This document shows positions 24,902-33,842 of a stretch of 41,876 nucleotides of DNA, in pieces. A model generated the notes under the pieces. It was not told the origin of the DNA. It made no database searches and saw only the letters and a program-made list of their open reading frames with translations. The position numbers and the translations under genes are program-made. This stretch comes from Alistipes sp. (GTDB taxonomy: Bacteria > Bacteroidota > Bacteroidia > Bacteroidales > Rikenellaceae): positions 1 to 41,876 of the forward strand of contig JAFLRT010000008.1 in assembly GCA_022511295.1 (NCBI GenBank), in the 5' to 3' direction. Position 1 is the stretch's first letter. Every line of letters begins with the position of its first letter.

Positions 24902-27373
24902 CTAAAATCTATACGACACCGAAAGTCTCAGCGTAAGCGGATAGGCATAGAGACGTGTCGTCGGAAATGGTGAATAGATATAGCCGTCTGCGATATAGGT
25001 ACGTCGTATGCGCAATGATTCACGCGCACTGTAAACTATATTTCTGTTACCGGTAATATTATCCGCAGAGAACGACACCACCATATAAGATGATGATGCC
25101 GGTGTTAGGCGGAAACTCTTCCATACGGCGGCGTCCAAAGTAACGGCATCGGGCAGACGTTCCTGGCTGACGAACCGCTTGAATATCTCCTCGGATACTG
25201 ACGGTGCCTTCGCTACCCTATCAGTGCGGCGAACCGGTGCCGCCTCGACATAACGGAGACCTGCATAATTGGCTCTTAACCTGATACCCCAGCCGCGATT
25301 GCGGTATGTTGCATCGGCCGTAGCGGCGATTTGCGGAGCAGACCCTGCGGTACATGCACCCATGTGTGCCACAGCACGGTTGCACAATACCCTGTTGTCA
25401 GTATCGGCATATAAAGACACTCTCGGGTCGGAGATATATGTATAACGTCCTGCTACAACGGAGACCGAAGCATTCCAGTGTCGTGCCAGGCGGATTGTCG
25501 CAGCAATCTCGACCCCTGCATTAAGACGGTTTATATCGGTTACTACCATATCGCAGTATTCGCCTGCAAGGTCGTCATAATAGTGCGACACCTCGCAATT
25601 ATCAAGCAGTGCCATCGCAAAAAGCGTTGCGCGCAGGTTGAATGAACGGTGCAAAAATGTATAGTTTAGTTCTGAAGCATACTCTTTGCGCAAACGCGGA
25701 TTGTCTATAATGCGGTTATTATACTGTGTTTGCAGAAAAAGGTCTTCGAAGTCGGGCATATAACCGCATGCGGCTCCGCTCAACTCAATATAGTGGCGCG
25801 GTGTAAACGAGTAGCCATACGACAGTTTAATCGAATATGGCGACATCCCTATCTTGCGCGAACGACCGAATGATTCATTGCCGGCAAAGAGTTCTTTCTC
25901 GAAATAGCCTCTGCGATACGCCGTTTCAGCACCCAGTTCGGCTGCCAAATCGAACCGCGAACAGTCGCGATGCCAGTTAAGAGCCACATATACGCCTGCA
26001 TAGCGATTAACGGCAGCATAATCGTAGCCATATCTGCCGCCTTCGCGTACAATACGGTCCGGATTGCGTAAATCATTCTGTAATCGGGTACGATATGTTG
26101 CATCATCAGCAAGATAGTAGTCTTTATCTATTATATACCTTCCGCCAAGCAGGTCCCGCATTTGACGATAACTTCGATTGCGTGAATATGACATACTCAC
26201 TCCATAGCCCAACGTCAAGTCGCTGCCTATAAGAGTTACAGCCTCACCCCGCAGGGATAGTTTTGTGATTCGATTCACCATGTCGCTGACTGCATATACG
26301 GAGTGATTGCCGGCGAGACGGTTGCGCTCATACAAATCATCCCAATCAATTTGCGTATAGCGTCTGTCATCCTTGCGCCACGCCGACGCTACATCAGCAG
26401 CCACCTGCGCATCATCATAGTAACTCGGCATAAAACGATAGTTGTCAGGCATTGGCGTAAGTGCGTCAAACCAGTCGAGAGAACTGTAACGCGTTACCCC
26501 AGCTTCGGTTCCCAGCGTAAAGGTGAGATATGTTCGTCCCGAGAGATTCATATCGTATGATACAAGCATAGAAGGCAGAGAAGAACGGCGCACATTTGCA
26601 TTACGCACCTTACCGCACTGAAGTCCCCAAGACGGATTGTAGAGATTGTTGCCGACAAGTGTAAACGCTTCATCTGTCGATGCCCGCCTAACACCACGTT
26701 CCGAAGGAGAGTACATAAATATTATATTCAGCATCCTGTCTAAATTCCACTGTTTGACGACAGATATGCCTGCCGACGCCGAGTTGGAAAAGACTCCTTT
26801 CACATACAAATCCCGTCCTGTGCGCCCCGATAGATATGCCGAAAGCGACCACCCTTTATCGAACTGTTCGCTAACGGATGCACTAACACCGGCATTGTAG
26901 CCTCTGGTAGAGAAACCGGCGCTCACTCTGTGCGACGACAACGGTACGGAATAAGCAGACCTGTATTCCGTATAGCCGTTTACTCTGCCGACATAGTGTT
27001 CGGAATGGCGGAGACCCGAATAACGCCACCTCTCAATATTCAGTCGTGAAAGCGTCGATGCATATTCACTCCTTACCGGCAATCCGTTAAACATTGCCGT
27101 TTCACCATAAGTTCTCACGCCGCGACGGTGGTACGGGACAAACGACAGCCCGTAATCCGACACATCGGCAAAAATATCTTCAGTAGACTGCACGGCACGA
27201 TAAAACACCGACGAGTCAGCCTCTATATGAGGATTGTACTCGTCGGCGATAAAGTCGTGTATGTATATATGCTCATCTTCGGGCAACTGCGCCCGAACAG
27301 AAGTCGCTGCAAACAGAAAAATCATCAACGGCACAGCCACAGCCGTCTTAACGATATGTCTGCCGCAGCACAT
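24902..27373 (-). CDS. TonB-dependent-receptor-like outer membrane protein
   Basis: The 823-residue protein has a signal peptide ending near SVRAQ. The next part resembles a shortened plug (about 60-125: EDIFADVSDYGLSF, RGVRTYGETAMFNGLPV, ERWRYSGLRHSEHYVG). It is followed by a beta-barrel ending in an aromatic strand (LRLSVSYRF). Conserved barrel segments such as FMYSPSERGVRRASTDEAF, LVGNNLYNPSWGLQCGKVRN and QIDWDDLYERN match a Bacteroidota TonB-dependent receptor family that has no characterised ligand. No carboxypeptidase-like N-terminal extension and no clear TonB box are visible. It starts 9 nt after pepD, as the third gene of the ispF operon, an unusual place for a receptor. Confidence 0.85.
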   Translation of the reverse strand: MCCGRHIVKTAVAVPLMIFLFAATSVRAQLPEDEHIYIHDFIADEYNPHIEADSSVFYRAVQSTEDIFADVSDYGLSFVPYHRRGVRTYGETAMFNGLPVRSEYASTLSRLNIERWRYSGLRHSEHYVGRVNGYTEYRSAYSVPLSSHRVSAGFSTRGYNAGVSASVSEQFDKGWSLSAYLSGRTGRDLYVKGVFSNSASAGISVVKQWNLDRMLNIIFMYSPSERGVRRASTDEAFTLVGNNLYNPSWGLQCGKVRNANVRRSSLPSMLVSYDMNLSGRTYLTFTLGTEAGVTRYSSLDWFDALTPMPDNYRFMPSYYDDAQVAADVASAWRKDDRRYTQIDWDDLYERNRLAGNHSVYAVSDMVNRITKLSLRGEAVTLIGSDLTLGYGVSMSYSRNRSYRQMRDLLGGRYIIDKDYYLADDATYRTRLQNDLRNPDRIVREGGRYGYDYAAVNRYAGVYVALNWHRDCSRFDLAAELGAETAYRRGYFEKELFAGNESFGRSRKIGMSPYSIKLSYGYSFTPRHYIELSGAACGYMPDFEDLFLQTQYNNRIIDNPRLRKEYASELNYTFLHRSFNLRATLFAMALLDNCEVSHYYDDLAGEYCDMVVTDINRLNAGVEIAATIRLARHWNASVSVVAGRYTYISDPRVSLYADTDNRVLCNRAVAHMGACTAGSAPQIAATADATYRNRGWGIRLRANYAGLRYVEAAPVRRTDRVAKAPSVSEEIFKRFVSQERLPDAVTLDAAVWKSFRLTPASSSYMVVSFSADNITGNRNIVYSARESLRIRRTYIADGYIYSPFPTTRLYAYPLTLRLSVSYRF

Positions 27374-27382
27374 AGCGCGATA

Positions 27383-28834
27383 TTATGATATATGTATCAG
27401 CACATCGGTAAGCAATGACCAGAACTTACCAACGGTTGCAATCTCGATACGTTCGTCAGGAGAATGCACACCACGCAGCGTAGGACCGAATGAAACCATC
27501 TCCAAATCGGGATACTTCTCGAGGAAGAGACCGCACTCAAGTCCGGCATGTATGGCCCGAACTTTAGGTTCGGTGCCAAACAGACGGCGGTAACTATCTA
27601 CCGTAATCTGCAACAGGCGCGATGACGGGTCAGGAGTCCAGCCAGGATAGCCGTCGGAATGCACCACCTCGGCACCGGCCAGCGTAAACACGGATTCGAC
27701 AGACTGCATAATATATGTCTTGGCACTCTCCACCGAAGAACGCTGCGAGAGCGTTACAACAATCCTGTTTCCGTCTTCAAACTTTACAGATGCGAGATTG
27801 GTGGATGTCTCAACCAAACCCGGAACTGCCGCCGACATCGAAATAACACCATTGGGGACACCGACGAGCGAGTCAATCAAGGCTTTCTGCGTATTCTCAT
27901 CTATAACGGTGGCAACCTCCGCTATTTCATTAAGCGTAATTTTGAAATTAGGTTCGGTATGTCTGTATTCGGCCTTTACATCTTCTGCAAAGAGGCGGTA
28001 GCGCTTTTCGAAACTGCTTTTGAGATGCATCGGCACCCCGAACACAGCGTATGCCTCACGCGGAATGGCATTGCGCAGATTGCCGCCGCAGAAGTAGCTA
28101 AGGCGCATTTCGTATGAGTGCGCAGCCTCCCACAGCAGGCGGCCGATAATCTTGTTGGAGTTGGCGCGGCCCTTGTCGATGTCGTCGCCCGAATGTCCGC
28201 CCAACAAATCCGACACATCGACACGGAAATATGCGTAGTTTTTCGGAGCCTCCTCATCCGTATAGTTGAACGTAGCGACAGTATCAACACCTCCGGCACA
28301 ACCTATAAATATTTCTCCTTCATCCTCTGAATCGAGATTTATAAGATACTTGCCGTTAAGCATCCCCTCACCAAGTTCGAATGCGCCCGTAAGACCTGTC
28401 TCCTCATCGACGGTGAACAACGCTTCAACCGCACCGTGAGCGATATTTTCATCCAAAAGCACGGCCAGCGCAGCAGCCATACCTATACCGCAGTCTGCTC
28501 CGAGCGTCGTTCCCTCAGCCTTGACCCAGCCGTCGCTCACATAGGTTTTTATCGGGTCGTTGTCGAAATCAAAATCCACATCAGAGTTCTTCTCGCACAC
28601 CATATCCATATGAGCCTGCAATACGACCGCAGGCAGATGCTCATACCCCGCCGTCGCTGGCTTGCATATTACGACATTACCTATCGCATCCTTTCTATAT
28701 GCGAGATTATGTTTACGGGCAAACTCCTCAAGGAAAGCGATAATTTTACCCTCCTTCTTCGACGGACGCGGCACGCGCGTGATATCATCGAACAATTCCC
28801 AAACCAATGCAGGTGCAAGATTTCTTACAGACAT
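27383..28834 (-). CDS. pepD: Aminoacyl-histidine dipeptidase (M20C, PepD)
   Basis: PepD is a cytoplasmic zinc metallopeptidase that cleaves Xaa-His and other dipeptides. The 483-residue protein has the family length. The metal and catalytic residues are His75 and Asp77 (LQAHMDMVCEK), Asp114 (LGADCGIGMA) and the Glu144-Glu145 pair (TVDEETGLTGAF). A lid dimerisation domain covers about 200-380. It lies 25 nt after ispF and 9 nt before the receptor gene on the - strand, so it is the middle gene of a three-gene operon. Confidence 0.95.
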   Translation of the reverse strand: MSVRNLAPALVWELFDDITRVPRPSKKEGKIIAFLEEFARKHNLAYRKDAIGNVVICKPATAGYEHLPAVVLQAHMDMVCEKNSDVDFDFDNDPIKTYVSDGWVKAEGTTLGADCGIGMAAALAVLLDENIAHGAVEALFTVDEETGLTGAFELGEGMLNGKYLINLDSEDEGEIFIGCAGGVDTVATFNYTDEEAPKNYAYFRVDVSDLLGGHSGDDIDKGRANSNKIIGRLLWEAAHSYEMRLSYFCGGNLRNAIPREAYAVFGVPMHLKSSFEKRYRLFAEDVKAEYRHTEPNFKITLNEIAEVATVIDENTQKALIDSLVGVPNGVISMSAAVPGLVETSTNLASVKFEDGNRIVVTLSQRSSVESAKTYIMQSVESVFTLAGAEVVHSDGYPGWTPDPSSRLLQITVDSYRRLFGTEPKVRAIHAGLECGLFLEKYPDLEMVSFGPTLRGVHSPDERIEIATVGKFWSLLTDVLIHIS

Positions 28835-28859
28835 TTTCGTGTATTTTATTTAGTTATCA

Positions 28860-29339
28860 TTATTTGAATACAAGCACGACGGCGGTTGCCGACACTCCGC
28901 GCTCCTCTCCCTCAAATCCGAGCCTCTCGGTAGTTGTCGCCTTGACGGAAACGCGTTCAGCATCAATGCCCATCACCTCCGCCATACGATGACGCATAGC
29001 ATCTATATACGGACGCAATTTTGGTCTCTGCATGGCAATCGTGCAGTCGGCATTCCCTATTTCGTAACCCTTATTCCTCACGATTTCACAGACACGCGCA
29101 AGCAGCAGTGTCGAATCAATGCCTCGATAGCGCTCATCATTGTCAGGGAAATGCAGACCTATATCACCGGCCGCCACAGACCCGAGCAGCGCATCGCACA
29201 AAGCGTGTATAAGAACATCGCCGTCGGAATGGGCAATACAACCCTTGCTATGCGGAATCTCCACTCCGCCCAACTTCAAACGCAGTCCATCGCCCAAAGC
29301 GTGAACATCATAACCATGACCTATTCTAAACTCTTTCAT
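28860..29339 (-). CDS. ispF: 2-C-methyl-D-erythritol 2,4-cyclodiphosphate synthase
   Basis: IspF catalyses the cyclisation step of the non-mevalonate isoprenoid pathway. The chosen start at 29339 gives 159 residues, the family length. A longer frame begins at 29471, but a - strand promoter word ends 6 nt before this ATG. Zinc ligands Asp11, His13 (GHGYDVH) and His45 (DVLIHALCDA) are present, as are the SDGD loop, the DIGLHFPDND motif and the C-terminal VKATTTERLGFEGEERG. The mRNA appears leaderless. It heads an operon with pepD and a receptor-like protein. Confidence 0.96.
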   Translation of the reverse strand: MKEFRIGHGYDVHALGDGLRLKLGGVEIPHSKGCIAHSDGDVLIHALCDALLGSVAAGDIGLHFPDNDERYRGIDSTLLLARVCEIVRNKGYEIGNADCTIAMQRPKLRPYIDAMRHRMAEVMGIDAERVSVKATTTERLGFEGEERGVSATAVVLVFK

Positions 29340-29344
29340 CACTG

Positions 29345-29352
29345 CAAATATA
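29345..29352 (-). promoter_or_regulatory. Promoter -7 element of ispF, probably leaderless
   Basis: On the - strand TATATTTG is followed by CAGTG and the ATG at 29339. The expected transcription start therefore coincides with the start codon. This rules out the longer in-frame start at 29471. Confidence 0.6.
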
Positions 29353-29442
29353 AAAAATAAAATCCAATTCAACACCAGCAAATACCGATTGGCATGCAAG
29401 ATGCCGATACAGACGGTATCATAATATAACAATAAAAAGAGT

Positions 29443-30048
29443 ATGGCTAAAAGTTTCAAAGAGGCGCTCAAAGATAGGCGCTCGATTTATGAACTCTCAC
29501 GTCGCTCCACGCTTGACGACCAACAATTAAAAGAGCTGCTGCAATTTGCCGTAAAGCACGTACCATCGGCATACAACTCGCAATCTACGCGACTTGTACT
29601 GCTCACAGGCAAAGCGCATGAAAAATTGTGGGATATAGTCAAGGAAACTTTGCAGAAAATAGTACCCGAGGATGCCTTTGCACGCACTCGCGACAAGATT
29701 GACGTGTCGTTTGCATCGGGATATGGCACGGTTCTGTTTTTCGAGGATGAGGAGGTAGTTGAGAATCAACAAAAGAAGTTTCCAACCTATGCCGACAACT
29801 TCCCGATTTGGTCGCAGCATACATCAGCGATGCATCAACTCGTCATCTGGACTATGCTTGAAGATGCTGGTATGGGAGCCTCGCTGCAACACTACAATCC
29901 GCTTATCGACAAAACCGTTACCGAGCATTGGCACCTTCCTGAAAAATGGAAGTTGATAGCACAGATGCCATTTGGCAAAGTTGTGGGAGAACCTGCTGAA
30001 AAAGAGTTCGAGCCGGTAGAGAAACGCGTACTCGCATTCTCGGAATAG
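29443..30048 (+). CDS. Nitroreductase-family oxidoreductase (HBN1-like)
   Basis: The 201-residue protein is an FMN-dependent nitroreductase-fold enzyme of the small YdfN/HBN1-like subgroup. The N-terminal FMN phosphate site is seen as DRRSIYELS (about 11-19), followed by HVPSAYNSQSTRLVLL (38-53). The C-terminal part holds MLEDAGMGASLQHYNP and QMPFGKVVGEPAEK. The family reduces nitro compounds, quinones or lipid-derived substrates, usually with NAD(P)H, and the natural substrate here is unknown. It is monocistronic, divergent from ispF, and ends at a strong terminator. The leader is A-rich (AATAAAAAGAGT before ATG), with no Bacteroidota -7 word that I can see. Confidence 0.9.
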   Translation: MAKSFKEALKDRRSIYELSRRSTLDDQQLKELLQFAVKHVPSAYNSQSTRLVLLTGKAHEKLWDIVKETLQKIVPEDAFARTRDKIDVSFASGYGTVLFFEDEEVVENQQKKFPTYADNFPIWSQHTSAMHQLVIWTMLEDAGMGASLQHYNPLIDKTVTEHWHLPEKWKLIAQMPFGKVVGEPAEKEFEPVEKRVLAFSE

Positions 30049-30071
30049 AGCAAGCACGACTTGTATGGATA

Positions 30072-30107
30072 AAAAACAGACGAAGCGGTATCGCTTCGTC
30101 TGTTTTT
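30072..30107. terminator. Strong bidirectional terminator
   Basis: A perfect 16-bp stem (AAAAACAGACGAAGCG / CGCTTCGTCTGTTTTT) encloses a 4-nt loop. The T-run on both strands ends the nitroreductase gene and the convergent DUF4251-like pair. Confidence 0.92.
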
Positions 30108-30113
30108 GGTATT

Positions 30114-30719
30114 CTATTGACGGGCCAGCCAACCTACATATCGCATAGCCCCGTCAGGCGCTACAAGCGTCAGAACCGTCTGTCCTGTTACAGACGAGAC
30201 GACGAACCTGCAAAAGATAGTTTCATCAGACCGTTTCAGCGAAAAAGTCGTCGTCAAACCCGACTCAAACGGATATAGCCGATAGTCAGCGACCGACGAG
30301 TCAATATTTAGTATCGTAATCGACTCGGTCAGTTTATTAACATATGGCAGATGCAGCTCTGCGTTGTCTCCTGAAAGCGAGAACTGATAATAATCGGCAT
30401 AGATTGTCAGCACTTCACCGTCGGGGATATTCTGAGCGCTGTTCGGATAGAACACGAAGTTTCGCGAGCGCACCAGCGAGTCGATTCTATATGCAAACTC
30501 ATTCGCCTTGCGGGCCCGTTTTTCGGCACGGGTCATCTTGGGCGCCGGCTCCGTTATGACGGTCGAATCCACCTCTTGGATTTGTGTCTGCTCCGCAGGT
30601 ATTATAGTCGTAACAGGTACCGTCGCACCGCCTTCGACAGTTACGCTCTGCACCGTTTGAGCGGATACGGTCGAAAAAGCGAAAAGCAACAGCAGCAGAG
30701 GTACGATAACTCTATTCAT
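30114..30719 (-). CDS. Secreted DUF4251-like protein (copy 2)
   Basis: The 201-residue protein has a signal peptide (VIVPLLLLLFAFSTVSA), a Thr/Val/Glu-rich linker and a basic helix (KMTRAEKRARKANEF, about 61-75). A beta-rich domain follows (about 80-200; SRNFVFYPNSAQ, YYQFSLSGDNAELHLPYV, GLTTTFSLKRS). The RNFxFxP..(Q) opening and the xxLPYV strand are features of the DUF4251 family of Bacteroidales periplasmic proteins, whose role is unknown. The upstream neighbour has the same layout and the same length, so the two arose by tandem duplication. The gap between them is 7 nt. Confidence 0.75.
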   Translation of the reverse strand: MNRVIVPLLLLLFAFSTVSAQTVQSVTVEGGATVPVTTIIPAEQTQIQEVDSTVITEPAPKMTRAEKRARKANEFAYRIDSLVRSRNFVFYPNSAQNIPDGEVLTIYADYYQFSLSGDNAELHLPYVNKLTESITILNIDSSVADYRLYPFESGLTTTFSLKRSDETIFCRFVVSSVTGQTVLTLVAPDGAMRYVGWLARQ

Positions 30720-30726
30720 AACTTAA

Positions 30727-31332
30727 CTAATAGAGACCTGTAATCGTTCCGCTGTATTGAACTGCGCTGTACCACGTCGAAGCGATTGTAAGCGTACCGC
30801 CGCCCTCCGTCGAAGATATTTCAAGAGTAAATGTATAGGTCTGTGCTGAGTACAGCGACGTCTTGAATGATACGGTCCAGCCATTATGCGTCTGTTCAAA
30901 GAGCAGGTCCGATACGGACGGGATTGTATAGTTCAAAACAGCGTATTGGTACGGCGGTGTAAAACCTTTTATATACGGGAGGCATACATCGACGGTCGAG
31001 TTCCAGAACGAGAGGCAGTAATTGGGATTGTTAATTATACGCATCGACCCCGTCGGTTGCTGCTGCATCGTCTGAGGGTTGAACTGGAAATTGTGCGATA
31101 GCACAAGTGAGTCCATATAGTGTTCATACTCGGATAAACGTTGCGCACGGCGCGCCTCACGTTGTTCGCGGCGCTCGTTAATCAGACTGTCATCGTAGTC
31201 GCCTTTGGACGGCGCAGCAGTCATACGGCCAGACTTCTGTGCATAGGTTGACGATTGAGCGTTGCTTGTCTGTCCCACGAGAGCCCAGCAACTTACCGCA
31301 ACACATAATGAGATAAAGAGTAGACGTTTCAT
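30727..31332 (-). CDS. Secreted DUF4251-like protein (copy 1)
   Basis: The 201-residue protein has a signal peptide ending near TSNAQ, a charged helix (ERREQREARRAQRLSEYE, about 53-70) and a beta-rich domain. The domain parallels the next gene segment by segment: HNFQFNPQTMQ, NYCLSFWNSTVDVCLPYI, NGWTVSFKTSLYS and TLTIASTWYSAVQYSG. Two Cys, in adjacent strands of the beta domain (YCLSF and DVCLPY), are absent from the other copy. Family assignment to DUF4251 rests on these motifs. It is the first gene of the pair. Its promoter is not obvious in the 145-bp gap upstream. Confidence 0.75.
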   Translation of the reverse strand: MKRLLFISLCVAVSCWALVGQTSNAQSSTYAQKSGRMTAAPSKGDYDDSLINERREQREARRAQRLSEYEHYMDSLVLSHNFQFNPQTMQQQPTGSMRIINNPNYCLSFWNSTVDVCLPYIKGFTPPYQYAVLNYTIPSVSDLLFEQTHNGWTVSFKTSLYSAQTYTFTLEISSTEGGGTLTIASTWYSAVQYSGTITGLY

Positions 31333-31477
31333 ATAGTTTTTTATTTAGCATTAAACATTGCCCCGTAAAACAAAATCCCTGCCTAAATGTCCGAAGGATG
31401 TACTAAAAGGCACACACCATTATATAAACGATACTCAACAACTGCCTGGAATGTTTTTTGCATAAGTCCCGGCCGCT

Positions 31478-31981
31478 ATGCATAACAGATATAAAAAATA
31501 TAGAAGCCATATTCCCGCCTTTTGCCGCAATACCGATACTGCGCTGCTCTTTCTTCGGCTGTTTATCGGTACCATAGTTCTAATGCACAACGTCGGCAAA
31601 TTGCAGGATTATGACGATATTATAAACACCTATCCGGCACTGCTGTTCAACAGTCCGCAGATTAGTTTCACGGTATTCTCAATTCTTGAATGCTTGTTCG
31701 CAGTGATGATTATTATGGGATTAAAACTGCGTTTCGCCGCCTTTGTTATGTCAATAGGTATGTTCCTGTCGATATTCGTGGCAATCAGGGCTAAAGATAT
31801 GACTGCAAGCGTATTGCAGTTCGTATATATGGGAATATACATATTTTTCACGCTCTCCGGAGCCGGACGGTATGCCTTCGACAGCAATGCCCTCCGCCGC
31901 AGGCGGCACCACCGCAAGAAGCGATACCACACAAGCTCAATGATTGATGGGAAGACAATGGATACGGATGAAATAAAATAA
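31478..31981 (+). CDS. DoxX-family membrane protein
   Basis: The 167-residue protein has four membrane segments and the DoxX-type N-terminus (LLFLRLFIGTIVLMHNVGKLQDY, about 24-46, given here as a hydrophobic first helix ending in HNVGKL). The next helices are at about 62-80, 85-103 and 112-130. A basic, His/Arg-rich C-terminal tail (RRRRHHRKKR, about 140-149) is cytoplasmic. DoxX proteins are integral membrane proteins linked to redox or sulfur metabolism in some organisms, with no general function. It precedes an exported YtfJ-like protein by 88 nt on the same strand. A promoter word lies directly after its stop codon, so the downstream genes may also be transcribed separately. Confidence 0.8.
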   Translation: MHNRYKKYRSHIPAFCRNTDTALLFLRLFIGTIVLMHNVGKLQDYDDIINTYPALLFNSPQISFTVFSILECLFAVMIIMGLKLRFAAFVMSIGMFLSIFVAIRAKDMTASVLQFVYMGIYIFFTLSGAGRYAFDSNALRRRRHHRKKRYHTSSMIDGKTMDTDEIK

Positions 31982-31986
31982 ATTAC

Positions 31987-31994
31987 TATATTTG
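31987..31994 (+). promoter_or_regulatory. Promoter -7 element for the envelope cluster
   Basis: TATATTTG followed by C starts 6 nt after the DoxX stop codon. It would give a leader of about 70 nt for the gene starting at 32070. Confidence 0.5.
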
Positions 31995-32069
31995 CAGTTG
32001 ATTTAAGCAAACAGAAATATGCTCCTGCCGACGAAACCGTCTATGGCAGAACCAAAAATACATAATATT

Positions 32070-32594
32070 ATGAACGTAAAATATTTTATAGCCTCTTGTT
32101 TGATTATCTTATGCGTTGCAACTGCATCAGCACAGAATCCCACATTACCCAAGCAGGTAAAAAATTTAACGGTTCTCAGCCTTGACGGCAAAGCGGCGAC
32201 ACTCCCCCATTTTGGCGAGAAGAATCTGCTTATATTTTATGTAGATCCCGATAAGTACAAGCAGAATGCAGCCTTCACCGAAGAACTTGAAGCAAACAAA
32301 AAGGCCGCGAGCGATAACATATACGGCTTCGGTGTTATGAATCTGGCAGATGCACCCCTTATTCCCAATAAGTTAGCGCGCGCACTGGCTCAAAGACGTA
32401 CAGCAAAGAATGGGGCCACAATATTGGCGGACCAGACACATACCATGCGTGATGCCTGGGGTTTGGGCGACTGCAACAACCTGTTCGTACTTATGATAGT
32501 AAATATGGACGGGGAACTTGTCTACTGCCACAAAGGCGAGTTGTCGCGAGACGACATCAACCATTTCTACGACGTAATAGCGCAATACAGATAA
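32070..32594 (+). CDS. Exported YtfJ-like thioredoxin-fold protein
   Basis: From the ATG at 32070 the product has 174 residues with a signal peptide (YFIASCLIILCVATASA). An in-frame ATG at 32019 would add 17 polar residues before the signal and is less likely. The mature part resembles YtfJ, a periplasmic thioredoxin-fold protein: EKNLLIFYVDPD, ATILADQTHTMRDAWGLG, VNMDGELVYCHKGELS. There is no CxxC motif. Cys appear singly in GDCNN and VYCHK, so classic disulfide exchange is unlikely. It is followed after 6 nt by the outer membrane barrel gene, suggesting an envelope role. Confidence 0.75.
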   Translation: MNVKYFIASCLIILCVATASAQNPTLPKQVKNLTVLSLDGKAATLPHFGEKNLLIFYVDPDKYKQNAAFTEELEANKKAASDNIYGFGVMNLADAPLIPNKLARALAQRRTAKNGATILADQTHTMRDAWGLGDCNNLFVLMIVNMDGELVYCHKGELSRDDINHFYDVIAQYR

Positions 32595-32600
32595 TTCCAC

Positions 32601-33842
32601 TTGCGGTATCTGATTATAAGTTTCATCGCAGTGCTGGCATGGTGCAGTTTATCGGCTTCACCGTCAGCAGAAAGTGTAAAGACAAGTCAAAACGACACAA
32701 TACGTTACACTTATATCCCCGCTACGCCTGCTTCATACGATGCCATTTACGGCACCACCGTCGTCCGCGAGAAACGCAGTTTTCTAAAGCGGGTGGTCGA
32801 TTATTATGAGAGGTCTGCAATCGACCGCACATTCGAGAAAAAAATCGATATAACAGTTGTCGGCGGACCGTCTTATTCAAGCGACAAAAGCCTATGTTTG
32901 GGAGTTTTGGCCGCCGGTTTGTACCGCGTGAACCGCAGAGACTCCGTTACACCTCCATCGAATGTTTCACTATACGGTACGGTGTCGATAAACGGATATT
33001 ACTATGTCGGCATAACCGGAAATACATTCTTCAGGCAGGGTCGTCATCGTTTGGACTATGACCTGGGACTATACTCGCAGCCGACAAAGTTCTGGGGTCT
33101 GGAATACAGTGATGCAATAAATAACGACGCCGTGAAGTATACGGCAAAGAGATATGGTATTACCGCCAAATACATGTATGCCGTTATGCGGAATACATAT
33201 ATAGGGGTAACTCTGGATTTCAACTATTCAAAGGCCAAAAACCTTAACAACCAAGACTACATTCACGGTCAACGATTGCACTATTTAGGGGCTTCGGTAG
33301 GTACGTTTATTGAATATGATTCGCGCGATGTCGTAACATATCCGACAAAAGGTGTCTATCTGAGCGGACGCTGTGCCGTGCAGCCGGATGCTTTCGGCGA
33401 TTGCGGACACACCATTTGGAGAGGAAGCATAACGGCAGATTTCTACCGCAGAGTATGGAAGGGCGGAGTATTGGCCCTTGATATCTACGGAGAGTTTAAC
33501 TCCACCTATACGCCCTGGACCATGTATGCAACTCTCGGCGGCAGCAACCGCATGCGCGGTTATTATGACGGTCGCTTCAACGATTTGGATATGGTAACGG
33601 CGCAGATAGAACTTCGTCAGCGCATTTGGAGAAGGATAGGCTGCGCAGTGTGGGGCGGTGCCGGAAATGTATTCCGGTCATTTGAACACTTCAGATGGAA
33701 GCATACTCTGCCCAACTACGGTATCGGACTACGATGGGAACTCAAAAAGAATATAAATGTAAGATTCGACTACGGATTCGGTTGCAGGATTAAAGGGAAA
33801 CTGGTAAATGGTTTCGTATTGTCGATGAATGAGTCCTTCTGA
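32601..33842 (+). CDS. POTRA-less BamA/TamA-type outer membrane barrel
   Basis: The start is a TTG, 6 nt after the preceding stop. It gives a good signal peptide (RYLIISFIAVLAWCSLSAS) and a 413-residue protein. The C-terminal part matches the surface-antigen (D15/Omp85) barrel: EYDSRDVVTYPTKGVYLSGR, the RMRGYYDGRF motif typical of the lid-lock strand, and a terminal amphipathic strand ending in SF. The region before the barrel (about 25-85) is too short for even a full POTRA set. It is therefore not BamA itself but a small Omp85-like barrel such as those found in phospholipase or transport systems. It overlaps the EptA-like gene by 14 nt. Confidence 0.85.
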   Translation: MRYLIISFIAVLAWCSLSASPSAESVKTSQNDTIRYTYIPATPASYDAIYGTTVVREKRSFLKRVVDYYERSAIDRTFEKKIDITVVGGPSYSSDKSLCLGVLAAGLYRVNRRDSVTPPSNVSLYGTVSINGYYYVGITGNTFFRQGRHRLDYDLGLYSQPTKFWGLEYSDAINNDAVKYTAKRYGITAKYMYAVMRNTYIGVTLDFNYSKAKNLNNQDYIHGQRLHYLGASVGTFIEYDSRDVVTYPTKGVYLSGRCAVQPDAFGDCGHTIWRGSITADFYRRVWKGGVLALDIYGEFNSTYTPWTMYATLGGSNRMRGYYDGRFNDLDMVTAQIELRQRIWRRIGCAVWGGAGNVFRSFEHFRWKHTLPNYGIGLRWELKKNINVRFDYGFGCRIKGKLVNGFVLSMNESF

